A stretch of 64,000 nucleotides of DNA from Actinokineospora bangkokensis (GTDB lineage: Bacteria > Actinomycetota > Actinomycetes > Mycobacteriales > Pseudonocardiaceae): NCBI RefSeq assembly GCF_001940455.1, contig NZ_MKQR01000026.1, positions 317,577 to 381,576 on the forward strand, read 5' to 3'. The position numbers and the translations under genes are program-made. This document shows, piece after piece, positions 23,391 through 31,354 of this stretch. Position 1 is the first letter of the stretch. The number at the start of each line of letters is the position of its first letter. The notes beneath the pieces were generated by a model. It made no database searches. It had not been told where the DNA came from and was given only the letters and a program-made list of their open reading frames with translations.

Positions 23391-24865
23391 CCGGGCGCAG
23401 GACCGGCAGGCGGCTCGGCGCGCTGCTCGGCGCCGCGGCCATCGCCGCGGCGCTGCCCGCGGTGCCCGCCGCCGCGCAGCAGGCGCCCGCGACCTCGGCC
23501 CCGTCGGGCAAGCCGACCCCGGTGGAGGCGATGGCGGTGCCGCCGCCGCTGGAGCCCGGCTGGCCGGTGCCCAGGGCGACCAACCAGCCGGACGCGGCCT
23601 ACGAGCTCAAGACCCCCTGCATCGCCCCGGCGGGCCAGCCGTTCGACCTGAAGAACAAGCCGTGGGGCCAGAACCAGATGCAGTTCGACGACCTGCACAA
23701 GTTCTCCCGGGGCGCGGGCGTGACCGTCGCGGTGATCGACACCGGGGTGGCGCCGCACGACTACCTGACCGTGCGCGGCGGCGGCGACTACGTGCGCACC
23801 GACGAGCAGAACGGCCTCAAGGACTGCGACGGGCACGGCACCGAGGTCGCGGGCATCATCGCCGCGCACCCGCCGGAGAACAGCGACATCGGCTTCGTCG
23901 GCATCGCCCCGGACGCGGAGATCCTGTCCATCCGCCAGTCCAGCGCCAACTACAAGGGCAAGCGGATCACCCCGGACAACCCGGACCCGCAGGAGGACAA
24001 GGCGGGCACGCTGGAGACCCTGGCGCAGTCCATCGTGGCGGCGGCCGACCAGGGCGCGAAGGTCATCAACATGTCGGTCGACAGCTGCAGGCAGGTCGCC
24101 ATCAACGGCGTGAAGCTGCCGATCCAGGCCTCGGAGAAGAACCTGCAGGCCGCCCTGCGCTACGCCCACGACACGAAGGACGTCGTGCTGGTGGCCTCGG
24201 CCGGCAACTACGGCACGGACACCGCCTGCACCCAGGGCATCAACACCGGCGACCCGTCCCAGCCCAGCCACCTCATCCTGCCGCCGTGGTTCTCCGAGTA
24301 CGTCATCTCGGTGGCCGCGATCCAGGACAACGGCGACCCCGCCGACTTCTCCATCCCCGGCCCCTGGGTCACCGTCGCCGCCCCCGGCACCAGGATCATC
24401 TCGCTGGACCCGACCACCCGCACCGGCCTGGTCAACCTCCAGATCGTCGACGGCAAGCCCCAGCCCATCCAGGGCACCAGCTTCGCCGCCCCCTACGTCG
24501 CGGGCCTGGCCGCGCTGATCCGCTCCGCGAAGCCGGAGCTCAAGGCCGCCCAGGTCGCCGAGCGGATCAAGACCACCGCGATCCACCCCGCCGCCCCCGG
24601 CGGCCGGGACAACCGCATCGGCTACGGGATGATCAACCCGATGGCCGCGCTCACCGCCGTCATCCCCAGCGAGCGCGGCGTGCGGCCGGACGCGGCCCTG
24701 GACATGAAGGCGGACCTGCCCGGCCCGGTCGTGCACAACTGGCTGCCCATGCAGGTCGCCGTCGTCGGCTCGGCGGGCGGGGTGCTCCTGCTGCTGCTGA
24801 CCCTGTTCATCGTGCACACGGTGCGGCGGAACAAGGGCAGGCGCGAGGTCCGGGGCTCGGCCTAG
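23387..24865 (+). CDS. mycP: Membrane-anchored mycosin, subtilisin-like protease MycP
   Basis: The S8-family protease required to stabilise and support ESX complexes, 492 residues. Signal sequence at 1-30 (ending PAVPAAA), catalytic Asp118 (VIDTGVAPH), His150 (DCDGHGTEVAG), oxyanion Asn273 (SAGNYG) and Ser365 (GTSFAAPYVAG). A C-terminal membrane helix (about 455-478) is followed by a basic cytosolic tail. Cys78 and Cys147 flank the N-terminal region, and Cys234 and Cys281 may also pair, as in known mycosins. GTG at 23387 overlaps the eccD stop. All catalytic residues are present. A hairpin ends the unit before the convergent effector pair. Confidence 0.96.
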   Translation: MTGRRTGRRLGALLGAAAIAAALPAVPAAAQQAPATSAPSGKPTPVEAMAVPPPLEPGWPVPRATNQPDAAYELKTPCIAPAGQPFDLKNKPWGQNQMQFDDLHKFSRGAGVTVAVIDTGVAPHDYLTVRGGGDYVRTDEQNGLKDCDGHGTEVAGIIAAHPPENSDIGFVGIAPDAEILSIRQSSANYKGKRITPDNPDPQEDKAGTLETLAQSIVAAADQGAKVINMSVDSCRQVAINGVKLPIQASEKNLQAALRYAHDTKDVVLVASAGNYGTDTACTQGINTGDPSQPSHLILPPWFSEYVISVAAIQDNGDPADFSIPGPWVTVAAPGTRIISLDPTTRTGLVNLQIVDGKPQPIQGTSFAAPYVAGLAALIRSAKPELKAAQVAERIKTTAIHPAAPGGRDNRIGYGMINPMAALTAVIPSERGVRPDAALDMKADLPGPVVHNWLPMQVAVVGSAGGVLLLLLTLFIVHTVRRNKGRREVRGSA

Positions 24866-24887
24866 ACCCGCCCAGGGAACGGGCGAG

Positions 24888-24946
24888 CTGACGCCGTCCC
24901 CTGAGGGGGAGCGGGGCTGCGGCCCCGCCCCCGCCTGCGGCGTCAG
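24888..24946. terminator. Bidirectional terminator between mycP and effector pair C
   Basis: Nested stems: outer 9-bp arms (24888-24896 with 24938-24946) and an inner GC-rich stem (GGGGGAGCGGGGC with GCCCCGCCCCC-type pairing). The right outer arm overlaps the last codons of the convergent gene ending at 24943. It can end both units. Confidence 0.55.
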
Positions 24947-26220
24947 TCGTCGCCGATGACCGCGGGGCTCGCCTTGGCGGGCTTGCCGAAGATGTCCTCG
25001 GCGTTGCCCGCCACCTTCGTCTTGGCCTTGTGCTCGTTGCCGCCGCCCTGGCCACCGGCCATGCCGCCGCCCATCGGCATCCCGCCGCCCATCATGCCGC
25101 CGCGGCCACCGCCGCCGTCGGACCCGCCCGCGGGGGCGCCCCCGACGGGCATCCCGCCCGGCTTGCCCGGCGCGGCCTCACCGATCCCGGTGGCCGCACC
25201 GCCGCTCAGCGGGGAGGCCGACACGGCAGCGCCGCCCGCACCCCCGCCGAGGCCGCCGCCACCGAAGCCACCGCCACCACCGCCGAAGCCCGAACCGCCG
25301 CCGCCGAGTCCGCTGAGGTCCGCGGCGGCAGCGGGGCTGACGGTCCCCGGTCCGGGGGCGCCGACGTCGACCGGGGGGACGTCGGGGGCCATGGACCAGT
25401 TCTCGGTGGGGAACTGGTGGGCCATGGTGATCTTGTCGAAGACCTGGGACCCGTCGATGCCCTCGCACAGCTTGACCAGGCCGTCGAGGACCTGGCGGGT
25501 GGCCTCGAACAGCTCGCGGGTCGGGTGCTTCATCTGCTCGAGGTACTGGCGGGTGCGCTCCTCGCCCGACACCGCGCCGGAGAGGGCCTGGGAGGTGACC
25601 TCGGCCATCTCCACCAGCACGTCGGCCATGTCGGTGACGATCTTGCGGATGCCGTCGGCGGTGAGGTCGAGCACCTCGCCCATGGCGATCATGGCGTCGG
25701 CCATGTCGTGCCCGGCGAGGCCGACGCGGGTGACGTAGTCGATGAAGGAGTCGGCGTCGGCGCCCTGCCAGGCGGCGTCGAGGCCGGCCAGCGGCTCGGT
25801 GAGGTTCTGCGCGACGAGCTCGCCCACCGCGCCCACCGCGCGCCAGCGGTCGGCCTCGGCGTGCAGGTCGCTCCACCGGCCGACGACCGGGGCGAAGTAC
25901 TCCTGCACCGGGTCCGGCACGCCGAGCTCGGCGCAGACCTGGCTGAGGAAGTCCAGGTACTGCGACACCTCGGACTGGATCTGCTGGCCGTCCGGGCCGC
26001 CCTCGGCCTGGCTGGGCCGCGGGCTGGGGGCGCCGACGGGCAGGTACGGCGAGGGCAGCCCCGGGGCGGCCGAGGCCAGCGCGGGCTCGCCCGCGGTCGG
26101 CGCGGGCGCGCCGGACATCACCGCGGAGGGGGCGGCCACGTCGTCGTCGAGGACACCGCTGATGGGCCTGGGCTGCCAGCCGCCCAGGTCACCGGAGAAG
26201 CCGGGTTCGCGCGTGCGCAT
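24943..26220 (-). CDS. Effector pair C large WXG/PPE-like protein (putative T7SS substrate)
   Basis: A 425-residue protein without signal peptide. Residues 1-78 are Pro/Ala-rich. A helical domain spans about 80-270 with a WXG motif (AAWQGADADSF, W151). Residues 280-395 are Gly/Pro-rich with Met-containing GMPMGGG stretches. The end, AEDIFGKPAKASPAVIGDD, resembles the tail of PPE-like proteins of other actinomycetes as I remember them. It lacks the beta-repeats of the cassette A and B proteins but shares their WXG region, Gly/Met tract and acidic C-terminal signature. It follows the EspC-like partner by 13 bases. Lying between mycP and eccB, it is the most obvious native cargo. Confidence 0.82.
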   Translation of the reverse strand: MRTREPGFSGDLGGWQPRPISGVLDDDVAAPSAVMSGAPAPTAGEPALASAAPGLPSPYLPVGAPSPRPSQAEGGPDGQQIQSEVSQYLDFLSQVCAELGVPDPVQEYFAPVVGRWSDLHAEADRWRAVGAVGELVAQNLTEPLAGLDAAWQGADADSFIDYVTRVGLAGHDMADAMIAMGEVLDLTADGIRKIVTDMADVLVEMAEVTSQALSGAVSGEERTRQYLEQMKHPTRELFEATRQVLDGLVKLCEGIDGSQVFDKITMAHQFPTENWSMAPDVPPVDVGAPGPGTVSPAAAADLSGLGGGGSGFGGGGGGFGGGGLGGGAGGAAVSASPLSGGAATGIGEAAPGKPGGMPVGGAPAGGSDGGGGRGGMMGGGMPMGGGMAGGQGGGNEHKAKTKVAGNAEDIFGKPAKASPAVIGDD

Positions 26221-26233
26221 GGGGGCTCCCTGT

Positions 26234-26551
26234 TCAGGCCTGGCCGCTGCGGTTGAGGGAGACGACGCCGTCGTCGTCGGAGGTCTGGTACTTCTCGGCG
26301 ACCTGGCCCAGGCTGGCGGAGGCGGACTTGAGCGCCTCGACGCCCCTGGCCAGCTGCGTGCGCAGCGCGTCGGCCGCGCGCAGGTAGGACTCGGTGACCC
26401 GCACCTGGTTGCCCAGCGCGCCGAACGACTCGGCGGTCAGCGGCGCCTGCTGGAGCGTCGTCGAGCAGGACGCCAGCACCTCCGACGCGTCCCCGACGCT
26501 CTTGGCGTACTGCCCGACCCACGTCGGGTCGACCCTGATGGACTCGGCCAC
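26234..26551 (-). CDS. Effector pair C EspC-like small ESX protein
   Basis: A 105-residue helical protein with central FG (LTAESFGALGNQV, residues 43-44) and the export motif YQTSD at 88-92, followed by an acidic DDD. The start is GTG at 26551 with AGGAGG 7 bases upstream. TAESFGAL and the cassette B segment TAEQFGEL are nearly the same, which supports common descent of the EspC-like partners. It probably dimerises with the 425-residue protein encoded next. It lies 106 bases after eccB on the same strand. Confidence 0.8.
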   Translation of the reverse strand: MAESIRVDPTWVGQYAKSVGDASEVLASCSTTLQQAPLTAESFGALGNQVRVTESYLRAADALRTQLARGVEALKSASASLGQVAEKYQTSDDDGVVSLNRSGQA

Positions 26552-26636
26552 GGGCGCACCTCCTCGCTCGACGTCACCGGCGGTCCCCCGACTGTGACGG
26601 TAGCCGCCCGCCGGTGGTTCCCGGGACCCCCGATCA

Positions 26637-26652
26637 GCCGCCGCGCGGCGGC
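26637..26652 (-). terminator. GC-rich palindrome after eccB
   Basis: The 16-base perfect palindrome GCCGCCGCGCGGCGGC begins 5 bases after the eccB stop. It may form a weak terminator or a processing hairpin between eccB and effector pair C. A -10-like TACCGT lies further down on the same strand (near 26600), so pair C may also have its own promoter. Confidence 0.35.
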
Positions 26653-26657
26653 CCCGA

Positions 26658-28292
26658 TCAGCCCCCGCCACCCTGCCCGGTGACGGTGTTGCTCCCACCG
26701 CCCGCGGTGCTCGGGAACTGCCCGGACTCCACCGGCACGGTGTCGTAGGTCTGGAGCACGTCGGTCGTGTTGAGCGACGCGCCGTCCGGCAGCAGCTGCA
26801 CGATGCTGACCGGCGCGGGCAGCTGGTCGTTGAGGCCCAGCGCGGCGGCCGTGCGGGCGTCGCGCACCCCGTACTTCACGCCGCGGTCGGAGATCAGGTA
26901 GATCGGGCCGGTCTGGAAGTTGTCCCGGTTCGTCGACCCGCGCACGACCGCGGCGCGGCCGGGGGGCATGTAGAACGACGAGATCCGGGTGCCGGTGGTG
27001 CCCGCGGTGCTGATCGGCACCACCGCCGGGCTGCCGTCGCGGTTCTTGCGGTCGATCGGCAGCGCCTTGCCGACGTGCACCTTGGTCTGCTGGTCGGCGT
27101 CCTGGCCGCTGCCGACCAGGCCCCAGCCCAGGCAGGCGACCGGGAAGTTCACCGGGGTCAGCACCTCGGGCACCACCGCGGGGAAGGACTTGTCGTCGAA
27201 GGCGGGCGGGTTCACCGGCTGCGGCAGGTCGTCCGGGGACACCGAGTCGATCCGCGCGCCGCCCGCGGTGCGGGTGAACCGGATGAGGTCGGCGGTGGTC
27301 TTCTTGATCTGCTGCACGCCGCCCTTGAGCACCACGTAGTAGTCGATGCCGCCGGTGCCCGCGCGCTCGACCTGCACCACCTGGCCGACGGTGAACTGCC
27401 CGACCTGCTGGCCGGAGTCGGGGATGTTCGGGGCGCGCAGGTCGGCCACCGCCGGGATCGCGTTGAGCAGGCCCGGGGTGATGTTGCGGGTGATGTTCGG
27501 GGTGTTGAGGTTCAGCGCCGAGCGGGTGGCGCTGTTGGTCATGTCCACCAGCGCGCGCACGGTGCTGGCGTTGGGCAGGTTCGCCGTGGCGGGCGTGCGG
27601 TAGACCAGGTAGGTGCGGTTGTCCTGGGTGTCCTTGACCAGCAGCGACTCGTTCTCCGCCAGCTCCGGGCCGAGGTCGGCCACCCCGCCGATGACGGTGG
27701 TCTGGATCTTGTCCTCGTTCGCGCTCGCCTTGAGCGAGGGGTCGATCTGGTAGGCGTCGCAGACCGCCCAGTTCGCGCTGATCCGCTGGTCGGGACCGGG
27801 CAGCAGCTGCGGGCCGTCCTGGATGCCGGTCAGCCGCTCGCGCGGGATGTCGACGAGCTTGTCGTCGGGCACGACCTCGGGCTGCTGGGCCTCGCCCGCG
27901 CCGGAGGCGTCGGTGTTCGAGGCCTGCTGCTGGTTGCCGCCGGAGGTGCTGCGGGCCAGCAGCAGCAGCCGGGCGGAGGCCAGGTTGAAGGTCGGGATGA
28001 GCACGTCGCCCTTGACCGGGTCCTGCCACTTGACGTAGACGGCGCCGGAGGGCTTGCCGATGACGATGCCGGTCTTGTCCGGGGCCGTGGGCGAGGGGCT
28101 GAGCAGGCCGAAGACGAGGAAGCCGACGCAGGCGATGGCGGCGATGCAGATGCCGACCACGGTGGCGCGCGAGTGGGTGCGCATGGGGTCGTGCAGCATC
28201 ACCGCGTCCTTGCGGACCAGCGCGGACTGCATCCGGCGCAGCACGAAGCGGTACGCCTGGACTTGGGACTTCGTTGTGGGTGTTGATGGCAT
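26658..28292 (-). CDS. eccB: Type VII secretion membrane protein EccB
   Basis: The single-pass ESX channel subunit with a large periplasmic domain, 544 residues. The family N-terminus MPSTPTTKSQVQAYRFVLRR fixes the ATG at 28292; a membrane helix spans about 45-67. The outside part carries the conserved cysteines in WAVCDAY and PVACLGWG, which form a disulfide in known EccB, and ends in a Gly-rich tail with no known role. It is transcribed divergently from eccE and toward effector pair C, as eccB4 is relative to mycP4 in mycobacteria. Confidence 0.96.
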   Translation of the reverse strand: MPSTPTTKSQVQAYRFVLRRMQSALVRKDAVMLHDPMRTHSRATVVGICIAAIACVGFLVFGLLSPSPTAPDKTGIVIGKPSGAVYVKWQDPVKGDVLIPTFNLASARLLLLARSTSGGNQQQASNTDASGAGEAQQPEVVPDDKLVDIPRERLTGIQDGPQLLPGPDQRISANWAVCDAYQIDPSLKASANEDKIQTTVIGGVADLGPELAENESLLVKDTQDNRTYLVYRTPATANLPNASTVRALVDMTNSATRSALNLNTPNITRNITPGLLNAIPAVADLRAPNIPDSGQQVGQFTVGQVVQVERAGTGGIDYYVVLKGGVQQIKKTTADLIRFTRTAGGARIDSVSPDDLPQPVNPPAFDDKSFPAVVPEVLTPVNFPVACLGWGLVGSGQDADQQTKVHVGKALPIDRKNRDGSPAVVPISTAGTTGTRISSFYMPPGRAAVVRGSTNRDNFQTGPIYLISDRGVKYGVRDARTAAALGLNDQLPAPVSIVQLLPDGASLNTTDVLQTYDTVPVESGQFPSTAGGGSNTVTGQGGGG

Positions 28293-28440
28293 TCTCGGCC
28301 TGCTGCTCTCCCCGTCGCGGTACCGTTCCGCAGGATAGCCGCACGGGTGCGGCCGCAGGCGGGTCTTGGGCCAAGCCGCGGGAAACCCACCCGTCCGCCG
28401 CGGCGGGCGAGCACGCAGTCGAGGGGAAGAGACCGATCGG

Positions 28441-29913
28441 ATGTCCGTGACGACGCCACCACGACAGGGCAGGCCACCAGGACCCCCCGGGCCGCCGCGC
28501 CCCGGCGGACCGGGCGGCGGGCCCGGTGGACCCGGCCGCCCCGGTGGCCCCGGCGGTCCCGGCCCCGGCGGGCCAGGTGGACCGGGTGGACCCGGCGGTC
28601 CGGGTGGACCCGGTGGCCCAGGCGGTCCCGGCAGGCCCCCCGGCCCGCCCCCGGCACCCGAGCCGCCCCGCGCCAGGGTCGCCGCGCGCAGGCGCACCCG
28701 CGGCGCGAGCCTGGGCTCGCTGCCGGTGGCGAACCTGGTGGTGCTGGAGGTCGGCGTCGCCATCGGCCTGCTGCTGCTGGCCATCGACCTCGACCTGCTC
28801 TACGTCGCGATCGGCGTGGCCGTGGTGGCCCTGGTCGTGGCGGCGCTGCGCTGGCGCGGCCGCTGGTTCACCCAGTGGATCGGGCTCACCACCCGCTACA
28901 CCTTCCGCTCGCACGCGCGCACCACCCGGCCCGCCGACACCGCGACCATGGAGGAGCAGCTCGCCGAGGACGGCGCGCCCTCGGTGACCGGCCCGGACGA
29001 CGCGCGGGTGGCGCTGCTGCGGCTGGCCGTGCCGGACCTGGTGGTCGCGCACGGGCAGGACCACGAGCGCAAGCCGGTGGGCCTGGCCTGGCACGAGGGC
29101 ACCTGGACCGCGGTGCTGCTGGTCGACCCGGCGCCCGCGCTGGTCTCCGCCGTGGGCTCCACGCCGAGCCTGCCGCTGGGCGCGCTGGCGCCGTGCCTGG
29201 AGGACCGGGGCGTGGTGCTCGACGCCATCCAGGTCATCTGGCACTGCTACCCCGGCAGCGTCGCGCTGCCCGCGAACTCCCCCGCGCTGGGCTCCTACCT
29301 GGAGGTGCTGGGCCCGCTGCCCGCCGCCGCCCGGCGCACCACCTGGGTCGCGGTCCGGCTGGACCCGGCCCGCTGCCCGGCGGCCGTGCGCGAGCGCGGC
29401 GGCGGCGTCGTCGGCGCGCACCGGGCGCTGATCGGCGCGCTCTCGCGGGTGCGCAACGCGCTGGAGTCGCGCGGGGTCAGCACCCGCCCGCTGGACCCCG
29501 ACGAGCTGCTGCGCGCGGGCATCTCCGCGGCCGAGCTGACCGGCGTCGCGGGCTCGAACACCCGCGTCGGCCTGCGCGAGCGGTGGACCGGGGTGACCGC
29601 GGCGGGCATCGGCCACGCCAGCTACGCGATCACCGGCTGGCCCCAGGGCAAGGTCGCGACCAGCCTCAACGCGCTCACCGGGGTGCGCGCGCTGTCGGCG
29701 ACGGTGGCCATGACGATCTCGCCGGGCACCGACGAGGGCCAGGTGGGCCTGCGCGGCCTGGTCCGGGTCAGCGCCCGCACCCCCGACGAGCTCGCGCTGG
29801 CCGACGACCGGCTGACCGCGATCTCCGACCGCATCGGCATCACCTTGACCCCGCTGCGCGGCCTGCAGGTGGCAGGCCTGGCGGCGACGCTGCCGCTGGG
29901 AGGCAGGGCATGA
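28441..29913 (+). CDS. eccE: Type VII secretion protein EccE with collagen-like N-terminus
   Basis: A 490-residue peripheral subunit of the ESX membrane complex. Two membrane helices (about 93-112 and 115-133) precede a cytosolic/periplasmic EccE domain. Residues 10-69 consist of Gly-Gly-Pro and Gly-Pro-Pro repeats, unlike typical EccE. ATG at 28441 (MSVTTPPRQG) has a GGGGAAG-type site 11 bases upstream; an earlier in-frame start would add Arg-rich read-through. M. tuberculosis ESX-4 lacks EccE, while some other ESX-4 loci (for example M. abscessus) have it, so this locus is of the complete type. The stop overlaps the next start as ATGA. Confidence 0.88.
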   Translation: MSVTTPPRQGRPPGPPGPPRPGGPGGGPGGPGRPGGPGGPGPGGPGGPGGPGGPGGPGGPGGPGRPPGPPPAPEPPRARVAARRRTRGASLGSLPVANLVVLEVGVAIGLLLLAIDLDLLYVAIGVAVVALVVAALRWRGRWFTQWIGLTTRYTFRSHARTTRPADTATMEEQLAEDGAPSVTGPDDARVALLRLAVPDLVVAHGQDHERKPVGLAWHEGTWTAVLLVDPAPALVSAVGSTPSLPLGALAPCLEDRGVVLDAIQVIWHCYPGSVALPANSPALGSYLEVLGPLPAAARRTTWVAVRLDPARCPAAVRERGGGVVGAHRALIGALSRVRNALESRGVSTRPLDPDELLRAGISAAELTGVAGSNTRVGLRERWTGVTAAGIGHASYAITGWPQGKVATSLNALTGVRALSATVAMTISPGTDEGQVGLRGLVRVSARTPDELALADDRLTAISDRIGITLTPLRGLQVAGLAATLPLGGRA

Positions 29914-30641
29914 GCGGTTCCAGCAGGCTCCTGGACACCCAGGGCAGCGCGGCCAGCATCGCGCCGGAGTTCCTGGTCTCCCCGGACATGCTCGACGCGG
30001 TGAGCCCCTCGGGCGACCGGGGCGGCATGGTGCTCGGCTCCGGCCTGCAGGGCGAGCCGCTGACCATCTCGGCGCTGCGCCCGGCGCCCACCCGCATCGT
30101 GCTGGTGGGCGGGCTCTACCTGGCCCGCCAGGTGGCGCTGCGGGCGATGGCGGTCGGCGCGTGGGTCGTGGTGGCCACCGGCCGCCCGGCGGCCTGGCAG
30201 GTGCTGCAGAAGGCCGCGGGCGAGGGTCCCAACGGCCAGCCCGCGCCCCTGGTGCAGATCCGGCGGCTGAGCCCGGTGGAGCTGCCGCGCCCGTCGGAGG
30301 ACGGCCCCCTGCTGGTGGTGCACGACGGCGGCCCCACCCCGCAGGAGCTGTTCCCCCCGCGCACCCCGTGGCAGACCACCGTCTACGTGCTGCCCTACAT
30401 GCACCCGCAGGCCGGGGCCACGGCCAACGCCGCCGACCTGGTGCTGCTCCAGCGGCTGCCGGTGGGCCAGGCGCAGCTGGCGGCCCGGATCTGGCACCTG
30501 CCGCCGCGGATGGTGCAGGAGCTGACCAGCCTGGCCGACGACCAGATCGTCGCCCTCGGCCGCAACCTGTGGAAGCCGCTGCGCCTGGTGACGACCCCGA
30601 AGGAGCAGCAGATCCTGGGCCCGGTCCGCCGCGGCGACTAG
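29910..30641 (+). CDS. ESX-4-associated protein of unknown function, coupled to eccE
   Basis: A 243-residue soluble protein. The middle shows alternating strands and helices (TRIVLVGGLYLARQVALRAM, GAWVVVATGRPAAW, GPLLVVHDGG), like an alpha/beta nucleotide-binding or motor-related fold, but no full Walker A is present. The ATG overlaps the eccE stop as ATGA and has GGGAGG 7 bases upstream, so it is made together with EccE. Its TAG stop lies inside a CTAG that is also the stop of the convergent gene. A role in the ESX complex is inferred from tight coupling only. Confidence 0.78.
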   Translation: MSGSSRLLDTQGSAASIAPEFLVSPDMLDAVSPSGDRGGMVLGSGLQGEPLTISALRPAPTRIVLVGGLYLARQVALRAMAVGAWVVVATGRPAAWQVLQKAAGEGPNGQPAPLVQIRRLSPVELPRPSEDGPLLVVHDGGPTPQELFPPRTPWQTTVYVLPYMHPQAGATANAADLVLLQRLPVGQAQLAARIWHLPPRMVQELTSLADDQIVALGRNLWKPLRLVTTPKEQQILGPVRRGD

Positions 30642-31318
30642 CGCGGCGGGCGACCTGCCTCGACGGCCATGAGGATGCGGTCGGGGTGGGCGTCGAGGAC
30701 GTAGAGCCAGCGCTTGCCCCAGGCCCGCTGCACCGCGACCTCGCCCCTGGTGAAGCCCGCGGGGAGCGGGAAGCGCAGCCGCAGGCCGTCCAGCCGGGTG
30801 CCGTCCCGCAGGTCGACGCGCAGGCCGTGGGGGCCGAGGGCGGTCGCTGTGCCGCGCAGCCACTCACCGCGCTCCACCCGCCGGTTGTGGACGGACAGGA
30901 CCGCGAAGACCAGCAGCAGGAGACCGGTGAAGCCCGCGCCGGTGGTCGTGAACACCAGCAGCCTGCCGTGCAGGGACGCGTCGAGCGGGGTGGCCGTCGT
31001 GGGGTCCTCGGGGTCGTAGTAGACCTCGATGGCGCTGCCCACGGCGCCCCGCGTGCGGCTCAGGTTGGCCGTCCAGGTGCGCCCGCCCGCCTCGAAGCGG
31101 ACGTCCGCCGTGCTGCTGTTGCGGCCGGGGTGGGTGGCGGTGATCGTCGCCGTCGCGCGCTGCTTGCGGGCGTCGAAGCCGTTCTGGTCGGTCCAGCCCC
31201 AGATGGTCGCGCCCAGGGTGACCGCGAACAGGAGCCCGACCGCGGCGAAGGCGCGGTAGCGGCGCGGGCCCTCCCGGCGGAAGCGGCGGAAGGCGGGGTC
31301 AGCGGGTCGGTTGTCCAC
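30638..31318 (-). CDS. DUF3592-like membrane protein
   Basis: A 226-residue protein with two membrane helices, YRAFAAVGLLFAVTLGATIW (about 21-40) and LLVFTTTGAGFTGLLLLVFA (about 120-140), and a beta-rich loop between them containing VYYDPEDP, the hallmark of DUF3592-type proteins. The C-terminal part is a second beta-rich domain. The start is taken as GTG at 31318 (VDNRPADP); there is no good Shine-Dalgarno, so it is the weakest start in this area. It follows truA by 36 bases on the same strand and ends head-on into the eccE-linked gene, sharing CTAG. Function unknown. Confidence 0.72.
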   Translation of the reverse strand: MDNRPADPAFRRFRREGPRRYRAFAAVGLLFAVTLGATIWGWTDQNGFDARKQRATATITATHPGRNSSTADVRFEAGGRTWTANLSRTRGAVGSAIEVYYDPEDPTTATPLDASLHGRLLVFTTTGAGFTGLLLLVFAVLSVHNRRVERGEWLRGTATALGPHGLRVDLRDGTRLDGLRLRFPLPAGFTRGEVAVQRAWGKRWLYVLDAHPDRILMAVEAGRPPR

Positions 31319-31354
31319 CCCGGTACGAGTGCGCCGGGGCCCGGCGGGTTCCCG

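Noticed and set aside
28468-28650. Tandem GGN-CCN repeat upstream of eccE as a noncoding minisatellite
   Set aside because: It keeps the reading frame with eccE from the ATG at 28441, and the repeats encode a Gly-Pro tract, so it is better explained as coding sequence.
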